NCBI RefSeq assembly: GCF_015706575.1
Contig: NW_024037053.1
Span: forward strand, 1,302,001-1,366,000
Length of the DNA: 64,000 bases
Direction of reading: 5' to 3'
DNA from: Patiria miniata
Lineage: Eukaryota; Echinodermata; Asteroidea; Valvatida; Asterinidae
Part shown: positions 13,612 to 35,775 of the stretch, one piece after another
How the letters are laid out: the number at the start of each line of letters is the position of its first letter
How positions within the stretch are numbered: position 1 is the first letter of the stretch
Notes under the pieces: model-generated
Database searches by the model: none
Seen by the model: only the letters and a program-made list of their open reading frames with translations
Told to the model about the DNA's origin: nothing
Made by a program: the position numbers and the translations under genes

Positions 13612-16600
13612 ATGAGGAAGGTGTCTATTCGCCTGCTGTTGCTATCTACAGCATTTTTGCTTCGGAAAGCAGTGTGCCTTGAGGGTATGTACAAGCATTA
13701 TATTCACTGTGTGGACTTCCGAACAATTAATTATGTCCACATAAACCAGGTTTTAGATACGTTGTGTGGACTTGCCCACGTCCACAAGGTTTCCCCCTCT
13801 CTGGAAAACAGGTTTAGATGCATTTTGGGGTAAGGTTTATGTGTCGCAAATGAAGAGCAACACTCCAGGGAAACATATTGAAAAACAAATTGGGTTGAAA
13901 GAGTTTTCACAGTGTGAGTAAAACGAGTTTTTTTCACAGGTTTTTCTTAACTACACGAAAACAAAGGAATGTCCACACTAGGTATGTAACGTAAACATGT
14001 ATGTTTCCACCACGTCACATTGTTGTCATTCTTTCTTGTCCTCCCACTCCAACAGTTCACATACATTACCCCAATTCAGGGGCGATAATTTTTAAATTAA
14101 GGCTATTTTTATTCGGGGGTAAAAAGTTCGTGAAAAGGGCACATCTGTGCTGAAATGTAGACAGGTTTTCTTCTCCAGACACTTGGCCTCTGCAAAATAT
14201 AAAAGGGTGGGAGGGGAGGGGCTGTTCAAACCGGATGATCTAGATGCCGCTATTCGGGGGGGGGGGGGGCACAACGATTGCCGACTGTCCCGCGAAATTC
14301 CAAACAGGGCACTCGTACAAGGCCGCTGGTGAAAAAGGCACTTGTGTAAAAAAGGGCACTCTTAACAAATATGGGGGGTTAAACGTTGGTAAAAAAGGCA
14401 CTTGAATGGGAAAAGGCAGGGGGTGAAGTAAGTATCTATTGGACGATGTTTGTTCAGCGTTGGTGAACAAGGACCATTGGGCTGCTGCACAATTGCTGAT
14501 TTTGGGACGGGAAAGTCTCCAACAAAAAAGGGTGATGTACTTCACGGATACTATAGTTGTATCTGCGAAAGTCTGTTTAGTGTTCATTTTGTGCCATTTT
14601 GATGGGATATGGGCTGTCCTACGCCGTTCACTCGTTCACTTTATCCCAACGCTCATAGGTATACCATGGAGGAATATGGTATACATTAGACGATGAAGTT
14701 ACACATTGTATTCGCCCAGGTATAACGAGGTTGATTGCCCTTGAAAGATGATGTAAAGAATCCTGTACAATGGTTAATTTCGGGGATTCGGAAAGGTCTC
14801 GGTCTAAAGATGTTAATTTTTTATATTAAATTGACCCTAGCTAATTTTTCTGTATGCCAACTTGGTTTCAAAGCCAGGGGTGTAGTGGGGATATTTTTCG
14901 TCGGCACTTGATTTGTAAATGTGCGGTGTTAACCTTCATTATAATATGTAATTTACATTTTTCCGTGATACCACAAAGCTTATTCACAAAAGTCATTGCC
15001 TCCACAGACGCAACACCGCCTCCAAAACGGCCGATGCTTCCGCCGCCTCCTCCCCCTCCCCCTAACGCCCCGCCCACATTCCGAGACGGTGCTAATCAGA
15101 CGACAACCGCATTCGCCCCGACCCCAACCACATTCGCCCCGACCACAGACCCAAGGGAACCCATCCAGGAGCTGATTGACACCGGTGGATTTGAGCTCAG
15201 AATTGATGTCCAATTTGCATGGGTACGATTGTCAGTCTCCGGAATAAAGACCGGTGTCTTATGAAATTTTGACTTTTACCTTATATGGATTTTAACCCTC
15301 ACACGTGACCTATCACTGCCCAAATCATCTTCACTCAGGCATGCGCAATGCAACCAAGGAGTCCGTATTTCATAGAGTGATCCAAATTTCACACCACAAT
15401 GAGGCTCTGTACACACTTTGTTTACACGCGTGCTTCCTTATGGGAACCTGGTGGGGACGACGGTTTCGTAGCCCCATAGAAAAGTGCATACGTAAACAAA
15501 GTGTGACGTCATCAGTACAGCGGCTGATTAAAACGGTTCTTACGAAAGTCGGAGCGAATGTAAATTAATTGTGACGTCATGGCGCGGCAAGTATTCGCGC
15601 TGAAAATTCGCAAAAGTGAACACATCTCGACTCCGGCGAAGTTCGCAGCGAAGGTTTCATGACGTCAAATTCGATTCGCTTTCCCATTCATGTCAAGTAT
15701 GAAACGGCCTTACAGATGGCGATTTGTTGGTGTCCGGCCTCATCATTTTGCTGCTTACCACGAAAATATGCGCTGCTGACATGTCCAGCCCAGTGGCGTA
15801 GCCACGGGGGGGCGTGGGGGGCGACAGCCCCCCATGAAACCTTGTCGCCCCCCCCAGTCGCCCCCCCACTGAGATTTTGAGTTTCTAAAAAAATTATCAT
15901 TGATCTACATGACGCCCCCCCCCCCCATGAAATGTTCCAGCCCCCCCCCCGAAAAATTCCTGGCTACGCCACTGGTTCAGCCTGTGTAAAGGCAGTAGGA
16001 CAGCAACTCTGCAATAACCCCGTATAAGCACAAATCCACGCGTACAAGTCACAATTCCGTACCTTTATAAGCCGGTATATTCTTGGCTTATGACGGTACA
16101 CAAAATCATGAAATTTGGCCCAATGCTTCTGATAAAATTCTATTCTTAAATTTTATTTTCTGTGCTTTGTTTCACGCAGATTTACTTTGAAATTCACCTG
16201 TACTATACTAATTAATATAACATTTTAAATCAATTTAATTAGACTGTCCAACTTGAAATATTATACCCGATCAACCAATAGTTTCAGCCAAATGAAGTGG
16301 AGAGGTTCAAGGCAACTATGGGAACTACCTGCAACATTTACTGTGCAACGAAGGGAAACTGCTTAATAAACCCAAAGATAGCCGAGTAAGTATTAATTAG
16401 ATGGGAGCTTAGAAAATGTTTTTTTTTAATAATGATATGATTTTTTGGTGAGGCGGAATTGGGATTCATCGTCAAGGTCAGTGGAAAAGTATTTACTTAT
16501 TTGACTTTGAAATAATATGCTTGTGACTGAAAGCTCCATTATAATTTCTTAATCTTTCTCTAAAATGATATTAAAGGATTTCAGGACCATCGGTCACCCT

Positions 16601-19600
16601 TTCCTTTATTACCCAAGTAATTTAGTGGCGCGTTATTACGGAGGAAAATGGGCGGCAAAAACTGACAAAGTGACCTAAAAGGTCTGCATAATTTTACCTG
16701 CTTTGAAAGAAGATTGTGTTTCCTACGCATGCAATGCAGAATGATACCCAAGGGTGATGGATAAAGTAATTACGTGCACCAAATAAGCATGTGACCGTCT
16801 TAGCAGATTTTCTGCTACATCTGACAGATCGTTTTGGGGGAAAAAAACTAATCTAGCAGAATTTTGAAGTGCGTCTAGCAGAATTTTACGATTTTCAAAA
16901 TAGAAAACAGTTCAAGTAAGTTGAGTTAGAAGGTTAAAATTCCTGTCAACGGTGCGTTTCCCTCTTTTTTTTGCACCACCGTGTAGTGCAAGGAAACTTA
17001 TTAAAACAATTATTGCCCTCCCTGGACCAGCTGAAAGTCGGGCAATCCCGAGTCTAGTGTAAACATTGGCGACCGCATCCTTCATCCCGGCTGGCACGCG
17101 CCTGCCCATATGATGACCATTCCCCGGAAACTCCAGCCCGGCGGATAACCGTGCCTACAACGGTAACATGCTCGATTATCCCGGCACTGAATTCGTCCGG
17201 AAAGATCAGCATGTAGGATAATTGAGACCGTTACACCGGTGGAAAGTCTCTTTCAACCCAACCGCGCACGCGCAAAAGCCTATCATTTCTGTTTTTTGCA
17301 CCTTTTTTCATCAACAGTGCAGATGATGTAATGGTCTACAAAATTCAGCTTGTTTCTGAGGTCAAACGAACGGCAGTGTCTTTCTACATCAAGAATCCTT
17401 ACGCTAGGAAAGAGCTCACCCTAACGTCCAAACAGCTTAAAAAGATGATTGTTACAAAGAGGATATCAATAGAGGCCGCTCTTGGATACCGGTAAAGCAT
17501 AAGTTTAAAAGGAAATCGATATTGGTAGTGATATTCCCCAATCAGTGGCGTCAATTTATTGTAATGCTGCAATGATAATTGTACATAGATGCTGAAGACT
17601 TGCTTCAATCTCATACTTATATTAGTGCTGGTATCAGGGTCATATAGGCAGCGGCATATAGCCAGGGTTCTCACCACGGGGGGGGGGGGGGCTGAATGTT
17701 ACGGGGGAGGCCAGGGGCGCCTGATTTCTGTTAAACCCGTTAACCGGCCATGGTCACTTATAGAACTAACAATGTAGACCACATGCGTGAAACGACTCCG
17801 GTGGCTATTCATTCTGAATCGATTGAATAAAATTTGGTGCACTCTGGGACCTGCTTTGCTATGTTTGCCTATATATAGTCTTGTTTTATTTCACAGACTC
17901 GATTTGGGTGACCTGGATGGTGTTGTCCCAACCGAACCAACAAAGATTTTCCCAACGGGGCCAGCGTTGGAGTGGTGGGCTATCACGTTGCTGGCTGTCG
18001 GTGGGGCATTGATACCTACCGGTGCCATTGTTATCGTGGTTCTTGATAGAAGAAAGAAAAGGTATTAAATCTCTGTCATTTTTTTAACCCAACTGCAAAT
18101 CGGCCTACCCAGAAATTTGATTGGGAGTCGAGTTGAAAATGTTAAGAAAATTTATGTTAAGAACTACCGCGGCACAGACAAGCTAATGAAACAAATTAAA
18201 ATTGTGTTTGAAAACAAAATTTTTAAGAAACCAAAATCGTCCATTTCTTTTCCGCATGCATTATGTCGGATGCCACCACATTACCCATTTTCAAAAGGAC
18301 AGACATGTGCTGGTCTGTTATACTTCAATTAAATTGAATCACTTGGCTTTGTTGAAAAAGGGTTTAAGAAATTTCTCGGAAAATTGTATCAAAACATTAA
18401 CTTTTTTTAATATTCAGGGTTCATCTTTGGATTGTTTGAAAGTTGTTTCTAAATATCACTTTTCGCTTTAATTAACTACATTAAACATGTCGAAACTGAC
18501 AGGTGTGATTCTAAAAGGTAACAGAATCGCATGTATCGCGTTTTGGAAATAAACTCTTTATAATCATAAGTTGTTTATAACATGACCTAGCAAATAGGAC
18601 AATGAAACGTATCACATAGGGTCCATTACATGACGATCGGATTTTTTTTCTTTCAGAGCTGCAAAGAAGGCTTTGGATTACATGGAAATGCACAGTGATG
18701 TGAGTACAGTGGTCAGATATCAGGTCACGCCTTCGCCTCAGCGAACAGATCGTCTGCAATATACTGTTATCATGTTGCGGCCATCTTGATTATTTCCCAT
18801 TCAAATCAACGTAACCTAAGCGGCTGGAAGGAAAAATAGTCTGGTTCCTTTTGCACAACGAACATTATCATTAAGTACTGTTATTGGATACAGAGAACAT
18901 GACTGAAATGGTGGCAGCATAAAGGTCTATAGACCGTTTGCCATCTTTGAGGCTTGTGCTTTTGATCAACAGGGATACGCACAAGTAGTAACATAATATA
19001 TGTGGCCTATTTTCGAGTAGTATAATAGGGGTGTAAGTGGCGCCACCAACGTCAAAATAGTCCTCCCCCCCCCCCCAAACAAAAAAACAAAAACACATAT
19101 TTCTGCGGCAAATTTTTTTTAAACTTCTACAAAATTTGGGGGAAAAAACATGTGAGCCCCTCCCCCCCCCCTACCAAACCCTTGGTGCACCACTGAGAGA
19201 GGCTCGATATACAGGGCGAGTAAAAAAAACCCAACGAATCCCAAATGTCGGGACCAGATATTCCAGGTAAGTGTTCTTTCAGCAAAACGAAAACCAAATC
19301 ACATAGGGATATATGTGAATTGTTTAAGTTTTGCTGAAGGAACGCACATATTTTTAGTGATCCGTGAACAGAACTTTAAAACGGTGGTTGTGTTTAAAAT
19401 TCCGTGCCTTGAAAAATACAAATTGATTTGAATGACTCTTCTAAAAGAAAGCTTATGAATTGGGCTTTCATATCCTAGATTTTGAAAGTGCTACATGCCG
19501 AACGTCACTCAAACAATAGCCCTGTCATTTGCTTTTCGTTGTTTTTTTTTACTCAGCCTGTATAACCTCCATATAAACTGGTGCCCTGCTCAGACGTCTA

Positions 19601-19933
19601 CCGCCACAGAGTTCTGCGTCTGTCTGACCCGCACGTAATATAACGTTACGATTTTTGCAACTAAATCAATGTGACATTCGGTTTGGATTGTTTACTTTGT
19701 CACGTCTTACAAAGGCCTTTTTCTTTTCGTCTTCAGGCTGATACATGTGCCACATATTTTACAGGTTTACATATTTTCCCTTACCTCACGACTTCATTGC
19801 CTCATCATTTAAATTTTTTTAAAGTCTACTGATTCTGCATTTGAAAACTTCCGATAAATCATTTAAATTCCGATGTTTTACACAGGACAGCAACCGAGGG
19901 AGCCTGCGGGAAAGTGTGGAACCGGAAGATTAG
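13612..19933 (+). CDS. Unrecognised type I membrane protein, seven exons, about 271 residues
   Basis: Predicted exons are 13612-13684, 15008-15222, 16288-16385, 17318-17491, 17897-18061, 18657-18699 and 19886-19933. All junctions are GT-AG and every phase matches. Residues 1-22 are a signal peptide with a basic start and a Leu-rich core. Residues 25-80 are a Pro/Thr-rich stalk with a run of seven prolines and an N-Q-T glycosylation sequon. Residues 80-195 form a compact extracellular domain with three cysteines (111, 115, 121), alternating strand-like segments and a helix with the motif SKQLKKMIV. Residues 213-236 are one membrane span starting with two tryptophans, followed by a stop-transfer run RRKKR. 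The cytoplasmic tail of about 35 residues is acidic and serine-bearing. The domain order resembles SEA-type shed membrane proteins, but that is inference only; no family was recognised. The start codon was chosen for the signal peptide. A weaker alternative exon at 19737-19764 would change the tail. Confidence 0.78.
15433..15520. repeat. Dispersed repeat segment shared with 12592-12670
   Basis: The block CCCATAGAAAAGTGCATACG followed by TAAACAAAGTGTGACGTCAT closely matches the segment at 12620-12665 (CCCATAGAAAGGCGCACATG then TAAACAAAGCGGGACGTCAT). Further TGACGTCA-type sites follow at 15570 and 15660. The copy lies in intron 2 of the membrane-protein gene. It may be one more dispersed element; whether the CRE-like sites matter is unknown. 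Confidence 0.55.
15783..15982. mobile_element. hAT-like MITE with C/G tracts
   Basis: The ends are inverted repeats, CAGTGGCGTAGCCA at 15791 and TGGCTACGCCACTG ending at 15974. The flanks are near-identical 8-bp direct repeats, GTCCAGCC and GTTCAGCC, which fits the 8-bp target duplication of hAT elements. The interior is dominated by runs of G and C with fragments reading as GACAGCCCCCCATGAAA. It lies in intron 2 of the membrane-protein gene and has no coding capacity. Confidence 0.8.
16791..16905. repeat. Partial MITE, family with GTGACCGT terminus
   Basis: It begins GTGACCGTCTTAGCAG and contains CTAGCAGAATTTTGAAG and CTAGCAGAATTTTACG. The same words occur in the longer copies at 21560-22181 and 46571-47050. 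Only one end is present here. It lies in intron 3 of the membrane-protein gene. Confidence 0.6.
19036..19195. repeat. Short poly-C element with inverted ends
   Basis: AGTGGCGCCACC on the left and GGTGCACCACT on the right enclose poly-C and poly-A tracts. It is built like the hAT-like element at 15783. It lies in the last intron of the membrane-protein gene. Confidence 0.5.
19209..19563. repeat. MITE-like element, ATACAGG termini
   Basis: ATACAGGGCGAGTAAAAAAA at the left end pairs with TTTTTTTACTCAGCCTGTAT at the right end. The interior also has paired pieces (TTTCAGCAAAACG and AGTTTTGCTGAAGGAAC). It is about 355 bp with no open frame and lies in the last intron of the membrane-protein gene. 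Confidence 0.65.
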
Positions 19934-20037
19934 TTACCGTCATATCACTGAAGGTATGATCAATAAGTAGAATCATTGAATGTATAATTAATAAGTAGAA
20001 TCGATTCCTGAAGTATATGATGAGAATCAACTTATTA

Positions 20038-20047
20038 AATAAATAAA
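20038..20047 (+). other. Candidate poly(A) signal of the membrane-protein gene
   Basis: Two overlapping AATAAA hexamers occur about 105 bp after the predicted stop codon at 19931-19933, in an A/T-rich stretch. This is the nearest plausible cleavage signal. It was judged by position only. Confidence 0.5.
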
Positions 20048-21559
20048 AGAAGAAAAAAAATAGAAAATACCTATAGGGATCCACATTTTATTGATCACTT
20101 TAGTTTTAGGTTTCCCCTAGCTATTAAATGAGGGATTAAAGGACATCTTATGAGCATATTTTACAACATTGCACAAGAAATATACGATTGGATTTCTAAA
20201 GACCCGTAATCCCGGTGTAGGTGTTGCCCTGTCCATAAGATGTATAGACAGACGTAATTAATTTGTCGCATTTGAACAGCAACTTTGTTACGATGCTCTG
20301 TTGATATTTTATATTTTTGCCTTTATTTTAATAGCAGTGGCAGCAAGTGCGTTGCAAAATGCAGACATGAGTGGAGTCAGCAAAGCTGTGAACTTTCAGC
20401 CGGATAGAATAATTAATAATCTCAAATTGCAATGTCGAAATATTTTATGAAAATTCTTTCTTTCAGCAAAAAAAAATCGAATAATCTTTTTTTTTTAATT
20501 CTCAATCTCAATGTACCTTGAGTCAGAGAAGTAACCTTTCTTGAAGCCTTCCCATTTTGAAAATCGTTTAAATGGCCACGGCTACAGGCCTATTTTCAGA
20601 AATATATATCACTGTACCAATCAAGGAACTCTAACTTCCTGTTTTAATATTTTAAAGCGATTGTGGATTTTATATGGGTTATGTAACCTTTTCCACAAAC
20701 CGCGACAGAAATGTCGAAGTAAATAAATATATTAAGCATCTTCTTATTACAGGCGATGCTTCTCTGCACCTTCTCTTGTACTTTATTACCACAGTTAAGA
20801 GCTATATAGCTATAAATCAGTCTGGAAATTAGTCAAGAATTGTATCGCCAGAAGTCAGATTAGCGATGATCAGATATGTTTGGGAAAAAAACCTACCTTC
20901 TACAACAAACATAGACAAGTGGAATATCCTACCGTCCACTTCAAAATTAACATTAAAGTTGAAACTTAACTGAATGTTAATTTACAGATGTGTGTCTGTG
21001 TGTCATTACATGCAATGTATACCGAGTAATCACAATGTACTTATTTTCTTAGCCAATAAAATTACAACCACAATGAACGCCCTTAAGGTTTGATGGTGTG
21101 TTGTATGTTTATAGATAAACTATCATTTTTTATGGGGTCTCAGTCACTTGACATGACTTGGGATAATAACGTAAAAACTTGGGAGGGGAGAACCCCGCAC
21201 GAGGGCCATGCCTCATCAAAGTGACCAGTCCACCGCTCTGAATTTGGAGGAGGAAAGCATTGTACTTAAGACATACCTGACCTATCCTTTTCTGAAAGTA
21301 TGGACAAATCCACCCCGGAAATTGAACCCTACATTGAACCCTCTTTAATTCCTTTGTAAGCATTTTCTGGGGCGGCCCGTGGAGCCTAGGGGGAGAAAGT
21401 TTGATGAGAGAGAGAGAGGGAGAACTGTTAATTTAATTTAAACAATTAAAAAAAAAAATTATTATTACGTCTTTTCAAGGCCACCATAGGTGGTGGTCTG
21501 TGCGAGCGCCCTCTTGCGTGATGGACTACTTTCTGCCTAACGCTGGAATTAAAGTCAAG
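20048..21559. other. Intergenic spacer between membrane-protein gene and HDAC3
   Basis: No coding exon is supported here. The sequence is A/T-rich with short homopolymers and a GA-rich tract near 21405-21425. The open frames at 20541 and 21130 lack domains and splice support. Confidence 0.5.
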
Positions 21560-22181
21560 GTGACCGTTTTAGCCGAATTTCGGCTAAATGTGACCGAGTT
21601 TGACAGAAAATTTAGCAAATGAATTTTTATCAGCAGATTTCTAAGGCCATAGAGCTATATTAAAATTATATTAATTTTATATAGCTCTTTGATAAGTACA
21701 CAGTAAAGAACTTAAGACCATTGCAAGCCAGGCGACCAAGGGCGGATCCAGAACACAATTTTTTTTTGGGGGGGGAAATAGGTCCCCAAAACTGACGCTC
21801 TATGGTGCGATCTGAGGCAACTTCTGTCCACTTTAAACCCAATTTTTTTTTCAGGTGAAGAGGGTGGTGTACGCAACTTGCCTGCCTTTATTGCGACGTC
21901 ACTTTAAAAAAAAAATGCCTTGGGTTCGTCTTTTGGGGACCATATATGGCCCCCGTTGCGCCCCCCCCCCCCCCCCCGCCCCCTGGATCTGCCCTTGGGC
22001 TAGATCACGTGCAATTTTTATTTAAACATCTGCATCTGAGCTCCTTTTTATAGCTCCATGATCTGAGTAAAACTCTTCATAATGTATTTCGTGTAATAAT
22101 AGCTGATTTGGCAGCTTTTTGTCAAATCTAGCAGATTTTTGAGGCGCACCTAGCAGAATTTTGCCATTACCTGACGGTCAC
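21560..22181. mobile_element. MITE, GTGACCGT family, with a nested insertion
   Basis: The left terminus GTGACCGTTTTAGCC and right terminus CTGACGGTCAC are inverted. Inside, AGCAGATTT-type words repeat. At about 21737-21998 a second element is nested, with ends CAAGGGCGGATCCAG and CTGGATCTGCCCTTG and poly-G/poly-C interiors. Without the insert the host element would be about 360 bp. It ends about 250 bp upstream of the HDAC3 start codon, so it may overlap the promoter region. Confidence 0.65.
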
Positions 22182-22432
22182 CCAAGCCTGATTACAATAA
22201 CAGAACGGAACGAGGTTATCAATGAGAACGCATGCGCCGTCATTGATCGCACATGTATGCATGTGCGTAAGTCGTACAGCTTGAGATCGAGAATGCTAAG
22301 AAGGAATTATTGTTCGTACATGTCGTAGGCAAAGTGTGGTGTTCTACTTGTCTTTGCGGAGCTGCGTTTTTCGTTCTTAATTCATGACTTTACGACCAGC
22401 TCCACTGTGAAAAAAATCACTGGAAATCAGAG

Positions 22433-31841
<9,409 letters not shown>

Positions 31842-32754
31842 CATCACCATCACCATGGCAATACTAGTTAGAAATAGTGAGTCGTCGTCATAGCTCCATC
31901 AGAATACATTTTCCGGATCTGGCTGAACGGACGGACAGCCCTTACTAAGATTGACACTTTACAAAAACCTGAGTCATAGGTTCAATTTTGTACTGATTTA
32001 AAATTTGTATTACATTCGTAATAATTTTAGCATTATTTCAATGGTGGCATCGTAGGGAATTAAGCACCGTCGATATCAGAATTGTCAATCTATTGGAAAT
32101 CCAGTATCGAGAATATGTCATGTATCGATTATCCCGTGTTAAAGACCATAAAGATGACACTTTAAATTAAAAAAAAAAATCTTTAGTCCCAATTTTCCAC
32201 GGCCTCCTCCATATTGCTCAAACTTTTTAAAACAAACTTAGAACTAACAGTTTGTCCAGTCAGGCGGTTTGTTTTGAGGTTTTTCATTGGGGAGACTGCA
32301 AATTCCAGTGAACGCAGAGCACAAAGTGATGCCGCTTGGTCTTTTTCGATGAGTTTATTTTGAGTCACAAGCACAAGTTGATGCCAACTTTTATTGCATT
32401 GTACAGCAAACGTTAAACACAAAGTAAAAGCTGAAACGGGAGATTTATTTTGACAATCTTTCGCATTTTCGATATTTCAATACGATAACAATTGCTATCG
32501 GCAATTTCGATATCAAAGTAATATTGAATGATCAAGTAATATCGATATATTGACAGTGCTTACAGGGAATGGACACTTCAGGGAATGTTTTTTTTCTGAG
32601 AAACAAATGTTTAACCATTTTCAAAAAAGCAGATGTATCCCAGGACATGTCATGGTATATCTCAACAAAATGTTAATGTCCCAGTCTGCTTAGAGTATTA
32701 AGTTCATAAAGATCACCTACTTTCAAACTAGTCTGAGTATCACCATTTATCCAC
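31842..32754 (+). other. HDAC3 3' UTR and flank
   Basis: This begins with CATCACCATCACCATGG directly after the stop codon. An ATTAAA followed by a run of A lies near 32165-32180, about 325 bp after the stop, and could serve as the poly(A) site. TATCGAT/ATCGATA words recur near 32070-32130 and 32470-32550. No coding exon is seen. Confidence 0.4.
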
Positions 32755-33081
32755 GGAGCAAGACTCCTGTATAATGTCTGATATGTCTAGACATGCAGAT
32801 ATATGCAAGCCGCGCGCCAGCCAATCGGAGTCAACTTTACTAAATCGTGACGTCATTTCATTCCTAAATCAGGACTAAATGGTTTGATTGGTCAATTCGA
32901 ATGCAGTGTTTTGTAATACACCAACAGCCGGGCGTGATACCGCGTAACATGATACACAGCGCGTGACACATTTTTTTTATCCATTGTCTATAACGCGCAA
33001 CGGGTAAATGACCGCAGACCCGATATAGAAAGCGCCCGCTGATTGGTCAAAATCTAGAAGGTCAAGAGGCGGAGTCTTGCC
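32755..33081. mobile_element. MITE-like element downstream of HDAC3
   Basis: Left GAGCAAGACTCC and right GGAGTCTTGCC are inverted. The right part (CCCGATATAGAAAGCGCC, GGTCAAGAGGCGGAGTCTTG, TAATTAATCA) recurs at 53990-54117 in PAIP1 intron 3. About 327 bp. Confidence 0.6.
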
Positions 33082-33679
33082 TAATTAATCAGCGAATCTG
33101 TTCACACATATAACATAGACTACATTCAAACAAACACCATGTGAAATTATGGAATCTGGCCTTCTTTTTTGTTAAAGATAATTGTAAATCATTTATTAAT
33201 TATAAGTGATTCCTTTTGGGGAATTTCGCAGTTGAACTGGAATTTTTTTGAGGTTTGGTATTTAAAATTGCATTTTATTTGCATCTAATCTCACTAATTG
33301 TAAATTTAAAAATTTGAATCTTTCACAGCAGCATGCTTTCCAGTCTATTGGGACAAAATCACAAGTTGGGACAAAATCGCAAAATGGGTCAAAAGAATTG
33401 GTCCCTGCAGCATTTTTGTGTATTTAATATATTTAATTTGTTCTGGATTAGTGGTTTGCAAAGTTGTTGAGAATCAATCACCAGCCAAATTACAAGTCAG
33501 TGACAAGCAGTGCTAGAGGGGAATTTGTCACAATTCATTTGAATAGCTGGTGATTAGAGACCAAAAGACTTATGATTGACTTGCGAGGACTTGACAACTC
33601 TAGTGTTTTGTTCCATTGTGCTTTTTCATGTAAACGAAATCCCAAAATTATGTATTGGGGTTGATTGTGTTCAGAACCT

Positions 33680-34093
33680 AGTGGTGGCATGAGGGGCATT
33701 TGTATTCCCCCCCCCCCAGGTTTGCCCTGCCCGCCCCCATTTGTAATTCCCCTCCGCTAATTGTCTTACTTGCCCCCCAACCTCGAGTGTCCCCCCCCCT
33801 CCCCCAGTTTACCCGTCCCCAAAAAATAATTCATACAAAAAAGTTAAACTGAAAAGGTTAAAAGAAAAAGAAAAGACTCAAAAGAAAAGACTGTAAATTG
33901 AATTTAAAGTCAAGACTGGAAACCCTCGGAAATGACCCCAAAACGCAAGTATATGTACATAAATACGTATATGAATGTTTTGAGCAGTGTCCCACGTCTC
34001 AAATGTTGTCCAGTCCCCCCCCCCCCTCCCCCCAAAAAGGTTTCTTTGCCCCTCACTTGCTCCCCCAACTTGTAAGAGTCTGCCGCCACCACT
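33680..34093. mobile_element. Poly-C element with AGTGGTGGCA ends
   Basis: AGTGGTGGCATGAG at the left and TGCCGCCACCACT at the right are imperfect inverted ends. The interior holds repeated poly-C tracts with TTGCCC and TTTCCC words. The structure resembles the hAT-like element at 15783. Open frames on either strand are low-complexity artefacts. Confidence 0.55.
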
Positions 34094-34187
34094 GTCGGAG
34101 CCATTGTGCAATTAGCTTGTAAAATGGCAAAAATGTGACTGATGCTCATCCATAACAAGCTTTGTGTCGGTAAATTGCGGAGAGAAT

Positions 34188-34375
34188 GTTGCAGCCTGAC
34201 GCTGCTTTTTTCCATCATATATCACCCCAATGAAGGTCAGTTGTTGCAAAAATGATGAAAAGACATGAATCTGGGACGGAGAAACATTTCCAATTTTGTG
34301 AGGAAATACTTGGAAAGTTGTCTTGACTCTCCATAGACTTTGTACACAACCGCTGATGTAGCGTCAGGTTGCAAC
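34188..34375. mobile_element. MITE, GTTGCAACCTGACG family, copy 2
   Basis: It starts GTTGCAGCCTGACGCTGC and ends GCGTCAGGTTGCAAC. It shares GAATCTGGGACGGAGA and CTCCATAGACTTTGTACAC with the other copies. About 188 bp. Confidence 0.85.
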
Positions 34376-35775
34376 ATAAATTTCATTTTCATGCATTAGT
34401 GCTGTATGAATCGTAATAGGTCATTGTCATGGACAAACATTTATGTTAGACTTAAGCCACAAATGGTTGAGGAGTCAAGTTTTTTTTTATATAGCTGACG
34501 ACTTTACGCAATTTGTTTTGTTATAAGACCGGTTTTTGAATAGGGTTATTAAAAAAAGTTCATTTTCCAAAATGCAAATCGATGAGTACATTAAATAAAC
34601 TGTTTATTTGGCATATTTATGATCGAAATGAAATAAATTGGAGAAAAGTTAATTGCAAGATAAAATACAGCATCAGTGTTCTTTTTATTGGTGTTGTTAG
34701 GGCGTTACGCATTGACTCAAAGGGTTGCGTATGACTATGATGTGAACCAACATTTGACACATTTATTAAAATTTGGTAAATGTAATGATTTTTTAGTTGG
34801 GTGCACGTGTTTGAACCTACACAAATGCCCCCCCCCCCACCCCAGCCTTCGCAAATCTTGTTACTGCGTTGCTATATTTAAGACACATTTTAACAAGAAG
34901 ATAAATTTTAATTCTGCAGAAACTCCTTTATCCTTTAAAGTCAGTTATTTCAGACTTTTTTCTCTAGCTTCTTCCGATCAATTTCCTATTGTGGCCAAAT
35001 CTAAAAGCCTTTGATATGTGTTTGTCAAGTTGCATTGCTGCAGAGTGACCACATTTTCATTGTCGATGTTAACGGCATAGATCATTTACTCATTGTGGTA
35101 AGTTTCAAATCTGCTCTTAAATCGGCTTAATTCCGCCAGAACAATGGGCCGTAAGTTTTACAGGGCATGCAGGAGTCGGGTTCTCGCGAACAGTTTCAGG
35201 AAAATCAACGCATTGCAGTCAACTGCATGGGCCTGATGGGTAAATTTAAGGCATACCGACCAGTTTAGACGTTCAAGGCGCCATACATAATTAATTCAGT
35301 GTTCATTGGGCCCATGAGAACAGGTTATCTGATCTTATATTTCTCTCGATAGATGAGTGCCATTTTCGGAAAATGTCATCCAGTGATCGGTCTTGATGTG
35401 TAACACTAATAGATTCAATCACTTGAGAGACTGTCAAACATTTAAAATAAAACGACTGAAAAATATAGTGTTTTAAACTCGAAAAATAGAATCCCAATGA
35501 AACTCGGACTGACTACGACCTAAGGTACTGACTGACTCAGGCTAAGGTACGACTTAAACCAATTGATTAAATAAGCCGACATCTACATGCTTGGCAGGAT
35601 TTCGGCGGGATTTCGAAATGGGATGGTGTCATCATACATCCCTCGGATTAGTCGGACTTTTTGGGAGAAACGTATGGGAACTTTCAGGAGCTAACTATTG
35701 TAAAACTCATCAGTCAGTGAATTCGTGTTCCTAGCTGCCCTAGCAAACAACTGCACTCCTTTATGTTTTGTCATC
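34376..35775. other. Gene-free spacer
   Basis: A/T-rich sequence with no supported exon. The 112-residue open frame at 34676-35014 shows no domain and contains a poly-C-derived proline run, so it was not called. Confidence 0.45.

Noticed and set aside
14854-15264. Separate 136-residue proline-rich gene
   Set aside because: The coding part is exon 2 of the membrane-protein gene; the upstream portion of the frame is intron read-through.
33878-34218. Gly-rich and Pro-rich open frames on both strands
   Set aside because: Produced by poly-C/poly-G tracts of a repeat element.
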